A stretch of DNA of 64,000 bases from NCBI GenBank assembly GCA_002432865.1, contig DJGX01000012.1, positions 38,246 through 102,245 on the forward strand, given 5' to 3'. Shown here piece by piece: positions 53,394 through 62,419 of the stretch; position 1 is the stretch's first letter, and every line of letters starts with the position of its first letter. The position numbers and the translations under genes were made by a program. The stretch comes from Cloacimonetes bacterium UBA5835. GTDB taxonomy: Bacteria; Cloacimonadota; Cloacimonadia; Cloacimonadales; Cloacimonadaceae. The notes below the pieces were generated by a model that saw nothing but the letters and a program-made list of their open reading frames with translations, was not told the DNA's origin and searched no databases.

Positions 53394-54095
53394 TTGAAAG
53401 GTGTAATTATCGCTGCTGGATTTGGAAGTCGGCTTTGGAAAACCACAAAACAAATTCCTAAAACCCTTCTACCCTATAAAAAAGGAACTATTCTATCCAC
53501 TATTATTCAACAACTGCAAATGGCTGGTATTTCAGAACTGATTATAGTGGTTGGTTTTAAGAAAGATTATATTGCTAACTATTTGCAAAATGATCCACCT
53601 ACCTTACCTGTTACTTTAGTGGAAAACCTTGAATGGGAACGCGGTAATGCTCTTTCAGTTTATAAAGCAAAGGACTATATTAATAACGAACCCTTTCTTC
53701 TTTCGATGTCTGATCACCTGGTAAAAATGGAAGCCCTTAAAAAAATAGTGGAAGTTCCTGAAAGAATTAATTTACTGCTAACGGATCCCTTTATCTCCGA
53801 AAACTTTGATGTAGACGATGCTACAAAAGTACTTACCGAAGATGATTATATAATCGCTATTGGAAAAGAACTTGATAATTATAATGCTCTCGATTGTGGC
53901 ATATTCCGTTTGGAACCTGATTTCTTTACTGCAGTAGAAAAATCAGTGCAAAAAGGTAATGAATCTATCAGTAACGCGATAACTGAATTGATCTCTTTAA
54001 AAAGGATTAAAGTGGTGATGCTAAATAAAGCAAATCAGTGGATGGATATAGATACTCCCGAAGCATATAATTTCGCCCATAACTTTGTTATATAA
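53394..54095 (+). CDS. Sugar-nucleotidyltransferase family, probable inositol-1-phosphate cytidylyltransferase
   Basis: 233 residues starting at TTG 53394, with GGAG eight bases upstream inside the preceding gene. The nucleotidyltransferase signature is GVIIAAGFGSRLWKTTKQIP (residues 3-22), followed by LLSMSDHLV, NALDCGIFRL and DIDTPEAYN. The D-x-G-I-F and D-x-D-T-P-E pattern fits the cytidylyltransferase half of archaeal inositol-phosphate enzymes (IPCT) and phosphocholine cytidylyltransferases. With ino1 upstream, making CDP-inositol is the most likely role. Another CDP-alcohol is not excluded. Confidence 0.82.
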   Translation: MKGVIIAAGFGSRLWKTTKQIPKTLLPYKKGTILSTIIQQLQMAGISELIIVVGFKKDYIANYLQNDPPTLPVTLVENLEWERGNALSVYKAKDYINNEPFLLSMSDHLVKMEALKKIVEVPERINLLLTDPFISENFDVDDATKVLTEDDYIIAIGKELDNYNALDCGIFRLEPDFFTAVEKSVQKGNESISNAITELISLKRIKVVMLNKANQWMDIDTPEAYNFAHNFVI

Positions 54096-54251
54096 CAGGA
54101 AAAACGAGATCTGATCGTTTCTCTGCAAAACTTCTTATACCTTTATCTTATACAGTAGGTTATGAACTTATAGCTGTTATTAACGAGGACTTCAACCCAC
54201 CTTGTGACAAAAGAATAGCTTGATAAATCCTCTCCCGTAACAAAATTTTCC

Positions 54252-54257
54252 TTGTCT
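54252..54257 (+). promoter_or_regulatory. Possible -35 element for the aminotransferase operon
   Basis: C-TTGTCT located 66 bases before the chosen start at 54318. TTAAATAAAG downstream could serve as the -10. Confidence 0.3.
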
Positions 54258-54317
54258 TTTTTCTGCTCTTTTAAATAAAGGAATCAGAAGAAAAATATAA
54301 TAATAAGGATGCAAAAA

Positions 54318-55514
54318 ATGGAACTATCCAAAAGAGCAAGGGAGATACAAGCATCTCCTATTCGAAAACTCAATCCCATAGCCAATGCCACTAAAGCAAA
54401 AGGAATTAAAGTTTATCACTTAAATATTGGTCAACCTGATCTACATACTCCTCCAGAAATGCTAAAGGCGTATCACGAATTTTCAGATAAGATCTTAGCT
54501 TACGGTCCATCGCAAGGTCTTGATCTTTATAGAGAGGGCTTAGTTAAATATTATAAGCGTTGTGGAATTGAAGTTAAGCCAGATGATATTATTGTTACAA
54601 CTGCAGGAAGTGAAGCAATTACTTTTGCGATGATGGTTGTTTGTGAAGTTGGAGATGAAATAATGGTTCCCGAGCCATTTTATACCAATTATAACGGTTT
54701 TGCTACAATGGCTGGAATAAATTTGGTTCCCATCACTACTTACGCAGAAGATGGTTTTGCTCTTCCTGATAATTCTACTATTGAAGCCAAAATAACAAAT
54801 AAAACTAGAGCCATTATGCTTTGCAATCCTGGAAATCCTACAGGAACTGTATATAGTAACGATGAAATATTCCGCATTGCCGAATTAGCAAAACGCAGAG
54901 GTCTCTTTTTCATATCTGACGAGGTCTATCGTGAATTTATTTATGATGGTTTAACTCATACAAGTGTTTTAGATGTTCCAGATTTTGAAGAAAATGCCAT
55001 ATTAGTGGATAGTGTTTCTAAACGCTATAGTGCCTGTGGTGCAAGAATTGGTTGTATTGTTAGTAGAAATAAGGAATTAATGGCTTCCGTTTTAAAATTC
55101 GCCCAAGCACGACTTTGTCCTCCTACGGTTGATCAATTAGCTGCCAATGCAGGTATTAATTTACCTGATAGCTATTTTGAACAAATAAGAACTGAATATC
55201 AATCTCGTCGAGATCTGGTTATGAGTGAACTGGATAAAATCCCCGGTATTGTTTGCCGGAAACCTGAAGGAGCTTTTTATATTAATGTAAAGCTACCCAT
55301 TGAAAATTCTGAGGATTTCATCATTTGGATGCTTAAGGAATTTCAAATTGATAATGAAACAGTTATGGCAGCTCCTGGAGACGGTTTTTATGCAACTGAA
55401 GGGCTTGGGAAAAATGAACTTCGCTTAGCATATATCCTTTGCCAAGAAGATCTGAAAAAAGCAATGAGTATCTTTGCCAAAGGGCTTGCTACATACCAAA
55501 GGATTCATAAATAA
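54318..55514 (+). CDS. Aspartate aminotransferase-like class I/II PLP aminotransferase
   Basis: 398 residues. AAGGAT at 54305-54310 fits ATG 54318 with eight-base spacing; ATG 54309 overlaps that site and is unlikely. The fold type I motifs are present: HLNIGQPDLHTPPEM, NPGNPTGTVYS, YREFIYDGL and the PLP lysine in VDSVSKRYSACGARIG. Likely an amino acid/2-oxoglutarate transaminase feeding oxoacids to the ferredoxin oxidoreductases; amino-acid specificity is uncertain. Its 3' end is tied to the kinase-like gene that starts one base after the stop. Confidence 0.92.
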   Translation: MELSKRAREIQASPIRKLNPIANATKAKGIKVYHLNIGQPDLHTPPEMLKAYHEFSDKILAYGPSQGLDLYREGLVKYYKRCGIEVKPDDIIVTTAGSEAITFAMMVVCEVGDEIMVPEPFYTNYNGFATMAGINLVPITTYAEDGFALPDNSTIEAKITNKTRAIMLCNPGNPTGTVYSNDEIFRIAELAKRRGLFFISDEVYREFIYDGLTHTSVLDVPDFEENAILVDSVSKRYSACGARIGCIVSRNKELMASVLKFAQARLCPPTVDQLAANAGINLPDSYFEQIRTEYQSRRDLVMSELDKIPGIVCRKPEGAFYINVKLPIENSEDFIIWMLKEFQIDNETVMAAPGDGFYATEGLGKNELRLAYILCQEDLKKAMSIFAKGLATYQRIHK

Positions 55515-55515
55515 G

Positions 55516-56091
55516 ATGAAAGATTTGCCTCCCGCTATTCTTGAAGGACTAATTCATAATATCCGAACTCCCTTAAACCTGATTTTAGGTTATGTTCATC
55601 GCCTCAAACAGCAAGTTAATTGTGATGAAGCAGAACAGATTTATAAGGCCGGTATAAAATTAGAAGACCTCCTTCAAGAAACTTGGGAGGCGATTCAAAT
55701 TCGTGGTGGTGGAAATTCAAAAACACCTCTTAATACCTGGCTAGATGCAGAACTTAACTTTTTGCATAACTACCTGGAGATCAAACACCGCTTTATCTTC
55801 ACTCCGCATTATTACGAAAAAGAGATCTTAGGGAAAATTACACCTATCGCTTTAAGTGAATGGTTTGAATCTTTTTTGATGTTTATCACTGAACATATAC
55901 CTGAAGGCCAAATATCAATGCAAATATTTGTAAATCAGCAGGGGCTAAAAATCTTTATTAATGGAAGCAATTATCTTGCTGATATATCAGATTTGAACCT
56001 TCCTCCCGAATTTTTCAGTTTCAATCAAGATATTAAGGTTGACTTGAAATATGAAAATGCCAAACTGGTTACTATGGTAAAATTGATATGA
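55516..56091 (+). CDS. Short histidine-kinase-like protein lacking a recognisable ATP-binding domain
   Basis: 191 residues from ATG 55516. The start resembles a HisKA dimerisation domain: H14 in LEGLIHNIRTPLNLILGY (H-N-I-R-T-P instead of H-E-L-R-T-P), with leucine-rich helices up to ~70. The rest (~90-191) has no N, G1 or G2 boxes and no glycine-rich lid, so it cannot be an ordinary kinase. A phosphotransferase with a degenerate ATPase fold, as in Spo0B, is a plausible alternative. It overlaps the downstream NtrC-type regulator by four bases, which suggests it transfers phosphate to, or modulates, that regulator. Confidence 0.75.
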   Translation: MKDLPPAILEGLIHNIRTPLNLILGYVHRLKQQVNCDEAEQIYKAGIKLEDLLQETWEAIQIRGGGNSKTPLNTWLDAELNFLHNYLEIKHRFIFTPHYYEKEILGKITPIALSEWFESFLMFITEHIPEGQISMQIFVNQQGLKIFINGSNYLADISDLNLPPEFFSFNQDIKVDLKYENAKLVTMVKLI

Positions 56092-57521
56092 ATGAAACAA
56101 GTAAACCCAGAATTCTAATTGTTGACGATAGCGTTGAGACCTTGGAGCTTTTTGAGCTTCAGCTCAAGAATAAATACAAGGTGGATACCGCTACAAGTTT
56201 AAAAGCAGGGAAAGAGCTTCTGGATAATTACGGTTATCATATTGCTATCATAGACCTTATCCTTCCAGGAGAAAATGGACTTGATCTGATTCAATATGTT
56301 ACTCAAAGTTATCCTCACACAGCTGTTATTGCTATCAGTGGTCAAGCATCAATTGAAACAGCTGTTGCTGCTATGAAATTAGGAGCCAATGAATATCTGG
56401 TAAAACCTTTTCGTGATCTTGATATTATCAATATCCAAGTAGAAAAAATACTACAAACTCAATGGCTAATAGCTGAAAATAAACGGCTTAGCGCTTTAAT
56501 TGATACTGATATTGAAACAGATTTGATAATAGGTAATTCTCCTGCAATTCAATCAATTATGCAAACAGTGAGAAAAATTGCCAAACTGGATACTTCCACT
56601 TTAATAACAGGAGAAACGGGAGTAGGAAAAAGTGTTTTCGCCAATTTAATTCATCGTAACAGCTTGCGTAAACACCAAAAATTCGTAACAGTGAACTGTG
56701 GCAGTTTAACCGAAACTCTATTGGAAAGTTTACTTTTTGGTCATAAGCGAGGTGCTTTTACAGATGCTTATCGCGATAAAATTGGATATTTTCAGGAAGC
56801 TAATGGCGGAACTCTTTTTCTGGATGAAATAACAGAGACATCACTTTCCTTTCAGGTTAAATTACTGAAGGTTCTGGAAACAGGTTTTTTCCGTATGGTT
56901 GGTGGTGAAGAAGATGTTCATACAGATGTAAGAATTATTACAGCTACAAACAAAGATATTGGGGAATGCGTTGCCAATGGCACCTTTAGAGAAGATTTAT
57001 ATTATCGCTTAAATGTTTTTAAAATCCATATTCCTCCTTTAAGAGAACGCAGAGACGATATTAAAGTGCTCGCTTATGCCTTCACTAATGAATTTTGTAA
57101 TAAATATAATAAGGGGGAGCTAAAACTCTCTCCTGAAGTAATGTCTATTTTATTGAATTATTCCTGGATGGGAAACATACGAGAGCTGAAAAATGTTATT
57201 GAGCATGCTGTTATTTTAGCCGAGCATAATGTTATTTTACCTGAAGATCTACCGGAAAATATTGTTAATTCAACAAATATGATTTCGCATGCTTTCCAGC
57301 AAGAAGAATATGGTGATTGGTTATCTGCCAAGCAGAATTTTGAGCGTCGTTATTTAAATCAATTGCTTTCCCAATGTAATGGCAATTTCAGTAAAGCTTC
57401 AAAAATTAGTGGCATCACCAGAGAAAATTTATATAATAAATGTGCCAAACTGGGAATTGACTATAAACAATTTCGCACCCGTAATAATCTGCAGAAAGAA
57501 ACAAAGGAAACTACAGCATGA
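56088..57521 (+). CDS. NtrC-family sigma-54-type response regulator
   Basis: 477 residues: receiver domain (8-~122, phosphoacceptor D56 in HIAIIDLILPGENG), AAA+ domain (~145-385) and a Fis-type helix-turn-helix (~440-465, CNGNFSKASKISGITRENLY). Walker A is GETGVGKS (175-182) and Walker B is GTLFLDE. The sigma-54 contact loop, usually GAFTGA, reads GAFTDA (222-227), so contact with sigma-54 may be changed or lost. It sits between the kinase-like protein (ATGA) and two ABC permeases (ATGA), implying it controls carbohydrate transport or is controlled with it. Confidence 0.94.
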   Translation: MNETSKPRILIVDDSVETLELFELQLKNKYKVDTATSLKAGKELLDNYGYHIAIIDLILPGENGLDLIQYVTQSYPHTAVIAISGQASIETAVAAMKLGANEYLVKPFRDLDIINIQVEKILQTQWLIAENKRLSALIDTDIETDLIIGNSPAIQSIMQTVRKIAKLDTSTLITGETGVGKSVFANLIHRNSLRKHQKFVTVNCGSLTETLLESLLFGHKRGAFTDAYRDKIGYFQEANGGTLFLDEITETSLSFQVKLLKVLETGFFRMVGGEEDVHTDVRIITATNKDIGECVANGTFREDLYYRLNVFKIHIPPLRERRDDIKVLAYAFTNEFCNKYNKGELKLSPEVMSILLNYSWMGNIRELKNVIEHAVILAEHNVILPEDLPENIVNSTNMISHAFQQEEYGDWLSAKQNFERRYLNQLLSQCNGNFSKASKISGITRENLYNKCAKLGIDYKQFRTRNNLQKETKETTA

Positions 57522-58450
57522 AAGCGAAATGGAAAATTTCACCCTATCTCTACATTTTCCCTGCATTATTTTTGCTAATGGCTTTTCGTTTGATACCAAT
57601 CGTTATGAGCTTTATTATCAGCTTTTTCGATTGGTCTATAAAAGGAACTGGCAAATTTATTGGATTAATGAATTATGCAACTATGTTAAAAGATGAAGTT
57701 TTCTGGCGATCTATGGGAAATACTATTTGGCTGGTTATTATTGTTGTTCCTGCAAGTATTATACTATCTTTGCTTTTTGCTGTTCTTTTAAATAACATAA
57801 AAGCCCTGAAGGGTCTTTTCAGAACTGTCTATTTTATGCCTTATGTAACTTCACTGGTTGCGGTATCCATTGTTTGGAAATTAATGTTCAATGAACAAAC
57901 TGGCTTGATTAATACTTTGATTGGATACATTGGTATTTCCCCTCAAAAATGGTTATCGGAATCCAGAGGGATTTTTGAAATGCTGTTTTCTGGATTAGGT
58001 ATTAATCTTCATGGTTGGATTGGGGGTCCATCTCAAGCCCTTTTTGCCATAATTATTATGACTGTTTGGAAAGGACTGGGCTACAATACAATTATTTATC
58101 TTGCTGGTTTACAAAATATTTCCAAGGTCTATTATGAAGCAGCTGATATAGATGGAGCCAGTAAAATAAAACAATTCTTCAAAATTACTCTCCCTTTAGT
58201 TTCACCTACTACTTTTTATGTGTTGATAATGACTACTATTGTCACTTTTCAAACCTTTTCGCAGGTATATTTAATGACGGATAAGGGTGGACCCTTAAAT
58301 ACTACCAAGCTAATTGTATATTATATTTATGAAAAGGGTTTTGATACTTTAGAAATGGGTTATGCAAGTGCCGTAGCACTAGCTTTATTTATTATCATTC
58401 TTGCTTTAACCATATATCAAAAGCGTTTGGAAAAACATGTTAACTATTAA
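57518..58450 (+). CDS. Sugar-type ABC transporter permease (MalF/UgpA family)
   Basis: 310 residues, six membrane helices (first ~10-36). The EAA loop, which contacts the ATPase, is YYEAADIDGASKIKQFFKIT. The length and loop place it in the carbohydrate/glycerol-phosphate uptake family. Neither a substrate-binding protein nor an ATPase is encoded within this window, so those parts must be supplied from elsewhere. Overlaps the regulator stop by four bases. Confidence 0.92.
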   Translation: MKAKWKISPYLYIFPALFLLMAFRLIPIVMSFIISFFDWSIKGTGKFIGLMNYATMLKDEVFWRSMGNTIWLVIIVVPASIILSLLFAVLLNNIKALKGLFRTVYFMPYVTSLVAVSIVWKLMFNEQTGLINTLIGYIGISPQKWLSESRGIFEMLFSGLGINLHGWIGGPSQALFAIIIMTVWKGLGYNTIIYLAGLQNISKVYYEAADIDGASKIKQFFKITLPLVSPTTFYVLIMTTIVTFQTFSQVYLMTDKGGPLNTTKLIVYYIYEKGFDTLEMGYASAVALALFIIILALTIYQKRLEKHVNY

Positions 58451-58461
58451 GGAAGTTGAAA

Positions 58462-59448
58462 ATGGGTGAAAAATTACGAATGACCATTATTTATGCTGTC
58501 CTGATTATTTGTGGATTGGCTATGATAATTCCTTTTTTGTGGATGCTTTCCACTTCTTTGATGACTCAATCGGAATTTAACAAACAGGAGAGTATTTTTA
58601 TTCCTAGGGTTACATATTATATTTGGGATAATGGAACACAAGAACAGAGAATCTTATTAGTGCAGGAAAAAGGTGAAAATAGCATTATTCATATTCTAAA
58701 TGAAGAAGATAAGATAATTGAGGAATATAAAGAAGTCCCCAGCTCCCAGGTTAAAAAGATAACTAAGGTACCTTATTTCCACTGGCAGAACTATGTGAAA
58801 GCATTTAACAAAGTTCCTTTTGCCATCTACTTTAAAAATACTATTCTGGTAAGCCTTTTCACCTTATTGGGTGTACTTATAACTTCTCCTCTGGCAGCTT
58901 ATGCTTTTGCCAGGATGGAATTTTTCGGAAGGGATTTCTTTTTCTATCTATTTTTAAGTATGATGATGGTTCCGGAGCCAATTTATCTTGTATCTTCTTA
59001 TGTCTTATTGGATAAAATAAGTTGGCTGGATACTTATCAGGCACTAATTGTACCCTGGTGTGTGAATATTTTTACTATCTTTCTTTTCCGTCAGCATTTC
59101 AAATCCCTGCCTCAAGAACTTTTTGATGCAGCTGCAATTGATGGTTGTAGTACTTTTGGTATGCTCTGGAGAATTATGCTCCCTCTTTCCAAATCAGTTA
59201 TCGCTACTGCATCAATTTTTTCGCTAATTGGAAGCTGGAATAGTTTTATGTGGCCATTAGTTATGACTAATAGACCAGAATTGAGAGTTTTACAAGTAGG
59301 GCTTAGTTATTTTAATCAGGAAGCATCAACTCAAACTACTTTATTGATGGCCGCTTCAACTTTCAGCATCGTCCCTATCTTGATACTATTCTTTATGGCA
59401 CAAAAACAAATAATAGCCAGCTATGCCAAAGCAGGACTTAAAGATTAA
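58462..59448 (+). CDS. Sugar-type ABC transporter permease (MalG/UgpE family) with extra periplasmic insert
   Basis: 328 residues from ATG 58462, with AAGGAAG about eight bases upstream. Six membrane helices and the EAA loop LFDAAAIDGCSTFGMLWRIM. Between the first helix (~14-35) and the second (from ~123) lies about 85 residues of polar, strand-like sequence (e.g. RVTYYIWDNGTQEQRI), some 50 longer than typical MalG proteins (~280 residues). The insert faces the periplasm and could contact the binding protein. Partner of the preceding permease, five bases apart. Confidence 0.9.
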   Translation: MGEKLRMTIIYAVLIICGLAMIIPFLWMLSTSLMTQSEFNKQESIFIPRVTYYIWDNGTQEQRILLVQEKGENSIIHILNEEDKIIEEYKEVPSSQVKKITKVPYFHWQNYVKAFNKVPFAIYFKNTILVSLFTLLGVLITSPLAAYAFARMEFFGRDFFFYLFLSMMMVPEPIYLVSSYVLLDKISWLDTYQALIVPWCVNIFTIFLFRQHFKSLPQELFDAAAIDGCSTFGMLWRIMLPLSKSVIATASIFSLIGSWNSFMWPLVMTNRPELRVLQVGLSYFNQEASTQTTLLMAASTFSIVPILILFFMAQKQIIASYAKAGLKD

Positions 59449-59461
59449 AGGAGAAAAAACA

Positions 59462-62203
59462 GTGGATGTAAAAGAAATAAAGAAAAAAGCGCAATTACAA
59501 AAAGCGAAAGAACCTCAAAAAACAACTAAGGAATATCAAAAACCTGCTGCCCGTGTTATAATTGACGATGAATCACTTCGTCCTACAAACATTGTTCCGG
59601 TAAAATGGAATCGTTGGATTGCTTTTGGAGTATTTCTTATTACTTTAATAGTTTATATGTGTACTCAAGCACGAACTATGAGTTTTTGGGATAGTGGAGA
59701 ATACGCAACCTGCATCAGTATTTTAGGTGTTCCTCATCCCCCAGGAAATCCTTTTTACATTCTTTTAGGAAGAGCGATAGTTGCCATTTTTGGTTGGGCT
59801 GTTCCTCATGGAATGATTGCTGCGTTTATTTCCGGACTTTTTAGTGCTTTAGCTGTAATGTTTACATATCTTATAACCATTCAGCTAACTAGTATGATGA
59901 AAGTTAAATCTTGGGAAGCAATTTTTGCTGGTTTGATAGCAGCTTTTTACACAGCTTTTTCTTTCACTTTTTGGATGAATGCTATTGAAGCAGAAGTGTA
60001 TTCGGGTTTAGTTTTCTTTGTAAACCTGATTTTTTGGCTTACTTTAATCTGGGTACAAAAGAGCCGGGATTTTTCTCATCAGAACTTTCTTCTATTGATT
60101 GCCTATCTATTTTTCCTGGGTTTTTGTGTTCATCAAACTGCCTTGCAAATAGCTCCAGCAATGTTATTTATTGTCTGTTACCCTCTATTGAAACAAGGGA
60201 TTAAAAGTGGCAGTTTCTGGCCCAAATTAATTGTCTACTCAATTTTTCTACTAATTGGTTATTTCTTTTTCGGCGTTATCGGAAAACAGATGCAAATTGA
60301 TGATTTAGACAAAATGGGTTTCGCTCTTGTAGCCTTCATAATTGTCTTTATCGAGTTAAAAAAGGTTTTAGACCGCAGAATTTGGTTATTGGGAATTGCC
60401 TTAGTACTGGTTGGACTTTCATCGCATATATATTTAATGGTTCGAGCTGCAGAGAGACCTTTTATTAACGAAGGCAACCCAAGTAACTGGAAAATGTTCC
60501 AAGAATATGTTCTAAGAAAGCAATATGGCAATACAAGTTTTGTTCAACGTAGAGGTAATTTCTTTACTGACCAGCTTAATTATCATTTTTTAAGATATTT
60601 TAGTATGCAATGGTTGAATGAACCATTTTTTACTAAATTCATAGGGGTCACTTCCAATATGCTGAAACCTGTTGCCAATATATTTATTGCTTTCTTAGGC
60701 GTAGCAGGAGCAATGTTACAATTTCGAAAAAATAAACACAGCTTTTGGTATTTCTTATCCGTGATTCTGCTTACTACTATTGTTATGGTTTTTGTAATGA
60801 ATCTTTCCAATGCCGAAGTGCGTGACCGCGATTACTTTTTTGTGGTTGCCTATAATATGTGGGCTATCTGGTTGGGAATTGGAGCCTTAACCTTAGTAAC
60901 CCTATGGAAAAGTAAACCTGTTCGCATTGCTGTGTTAATTCTTATGTGCTTAATACCACTAAGTAATTTTATTACACAATACAGAGTTCATGATAGATCT
61001 CAGGAATTTATCGCTTTAGATTACGGACTAAATTTCCTTAATTCGCTGGAAGAAAATGCCATCATATTTACTAATGGTGATAATGATACTTTTCCTCTCT
61101 GGTATGCACAAGCAGTAAAAGATCCCTATTCTAAAGAGAATATTTACTCTGCCAGAGATGTTTATCCAAATGCGGAAAGCCAAGAAGCAGTTGCTAAAGC
61201 GATGGAATATAAAAACAAATGCCTGAAAGGAATCCGTAAAGATGTTTCCGTTGCCAATCTCTCACTACTAAATACTGCCTGGTATATTAGACAGCTAAGA
61301 GACAAAGAAGGGATTTTATTTAATATTCCGGACGAACAATTAGACGACCTCAGCATTCGTAGAGTGGAAGAACCTCTTGTTATTCCAGGACCTCCAGAAA
61401 ATCCTGCTATGGGATTTACAATGAATATTCCGCCAACAGCTGAATGGAGAAAGGATGAACCTTTCTATCGCATCTCCGATTTAGCGGTTATGCAAATTGT
61501 GAAAGATAATTATGGTAAACGTCCAATTTATTTTGCAGTTACCTGTGAGAGCTTTGTAAACTTTGAGGATTATGTTCGTAATGAAGGTATGGTCTCCCGA
61601 GTTGTTTCCAACCCAGGCGATTCAATGATAGATCCACAACGACTTTTACATAATATTGATGTGGTTTACAATTACCGTTCTATAGACAATAAGAAAGTGT
61701 ATAAGGACGATAATATGAACCGTTTAATAATGAATTATGGTTCTGGCTTTGTGCGTGCTGCCAATTATTTTGTTGATCTCGGAGATTATCCCAAGGCATT
61801 AGAATATATTAACAAAGCCAGAAGATTCGTCCACGAGGAAATTAAGCTGACTGAATTTTACACAAATTACTACAGTAAGACCGGCCAATGGAACAAACTG
61901 GACGAATTTATCAACAAGACTATTGCCCCCCATCCTGAAGGGTGGAAAATATATCTGAGCTATATTCTTGCTTATACGGTAGATAAGTATCCCGATAAAG
62001 TACTTCCTTACTTAAAAAAGGGTTTTCTGCTTTTCCCTGACCAAGAGTATTTCGCACATCTGGCATTGGGTTATGCTCAGGAATATAGACAATACGACAC
62101 AATTAAACAGCTGCTAACCGAAGTTCAACCTAAACTAACTTATGATGTTAGCTCTTTTATATCAGATTTAACTTCTCCCCCTCCTATGGATACTATCCAA
62201 TAA
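59462..62203 (+). CDS. DUF2723 membrane protein (TMEM260-like, predicted protein glycosyltransferase) with C-terminal TPR-like region
   Basis: 913 residues from GTG 59462; AAAGGAG eight bases upstream decides this start. A charged N-terminal tail precedes 10-12 membrane helices. RTMSFWDSGEYATCI and GVPHPPGNPFYILLGR near residues 75-110 are the family signature: the D-S-G-E acidic motif is the predicted donor-phosphate/metal site of the GT-C fold, as in protein O-mannosyltransferases. Residues ~600-913 are soluble with TPR-like helices. Such proteins are common in Bacteroidota and relatives. The acceptor is unknown. Confidence 0.88.
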   Translation: MDVKEIKKKAQLQKAKEPQKTTKEYQKPAARVIIDDESLRPTNIVPVKWNRWIAFGVFLITLIVYMCTQARTMSFWDSGEYATCISILGVPHPPGNPFYILLGRAIVAIFGWAVPHGMIAAFISGLFSALAVMFTYLITIQLTSMMKVKSWEAIFAGLIAAFYTAFSFTFWMNAIEAEVYSGLVFFVNLIFWLTLIWVQKSRDFSHQNFLLLIAYLFFLGFCVHQTALQIAPAMLFIVCYPLLKQGIKSGSFWPKLIVYSIFLLIGYFFFGVIGKQMQIDDLDKMGFALVAFIIVFIELKKVLDRRIWLLGIALVLVGLSSHIYLMVRAAERPFINEGNPSNWKMFQEYVLRKQYGNTSFVQRRGNFFTDQLNYHFLRYFSMQWLNEPFFTKFIGVTSNMLKPVANIFIAFLGVAGAMLQFRKNKHSFWYFLSVILLTTIVMVFVMNLSNAEVRDRDYFFVVAYNMWAIWLGIGALTLVTLWKSKPVRIAVLILMCLIPLSNFITQYRVHDRSQEFIALDYGLNFLNSLEENAIIFTNGDNDTFPLWYAQAVKDPYSKENIYSARDVYPNAESQEAVAKAMEYKNKCLKGIRKDVSVANLSLLNTAWYIRQLRDKEGILFNIPDEQLDDLSIRRVEEPLVIPGPPENPAMGFTMNIPPTAEWRKDEPFYRISDLAVMQIVKDNYGKRPIYFAVTCESFVNFEDYVRNEGMVSRVVSNPGDSMIDPQRLLHNIDVVYNYRSIDNKKVYKDDNMNRLIMNYGSGFVRAANYFVDLGDYPKALEYINKARRFVHEEIKLTEFYTNYYSKTGQWNKLDEFINKTIAPHPEGWKIYLSYILAYTVDKYPDKVLPYLKKGFLLFPDQEYFAHLALGYAQEYRQYDTIKQLLTEVQPKLTYDVSSFISDLTSPPPMDTIQ

Positions 62204-62252
62204 AATAGGAAAATGTTACAGAATTACTATATCCTTGCAGCTAGCCTGTAAC

Positions 62253-62309
62253 CTTCCCATATCATTCCCTTATCGTTCCCATATCGTGATATGGGAATGT
62301 TATGGGAAG
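62253..62309. repeat. Palindromic intergenic repeat, copy B
   Basis: Outer arms CTTCCCATA (62253-62261) and TATGGGAAG (62301-62309) are perfect complements; inside, TTCCCATATC (62276-62285) pairs perfectly with GATATGGGAA (62288-62297) with a two-base centre. It shares words and right flank (TTATTGAGCTATATATAG) with copy A at 2038-2100. It lies 50 bases past the DUF2723 stop and could terminate that operon. Confidence 0.65.
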
Positions 62310-62419
62310 TTATTGAGCTATATATAGTAAAGAATTAGGTACAAATTAATGGATAGTTGGAATAATTCTTTTTAGTGTAGAGGATATATTTTCAAGATGA
62401 TTATAAAGGAACTACTGTT

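Noticed and set aside
57518..59448. ABC permeases as pseudogenes because no ATPase is adjacent
   Set aside because: Both have intact EAA loops and full helices, and shared ATPases are common for this family.
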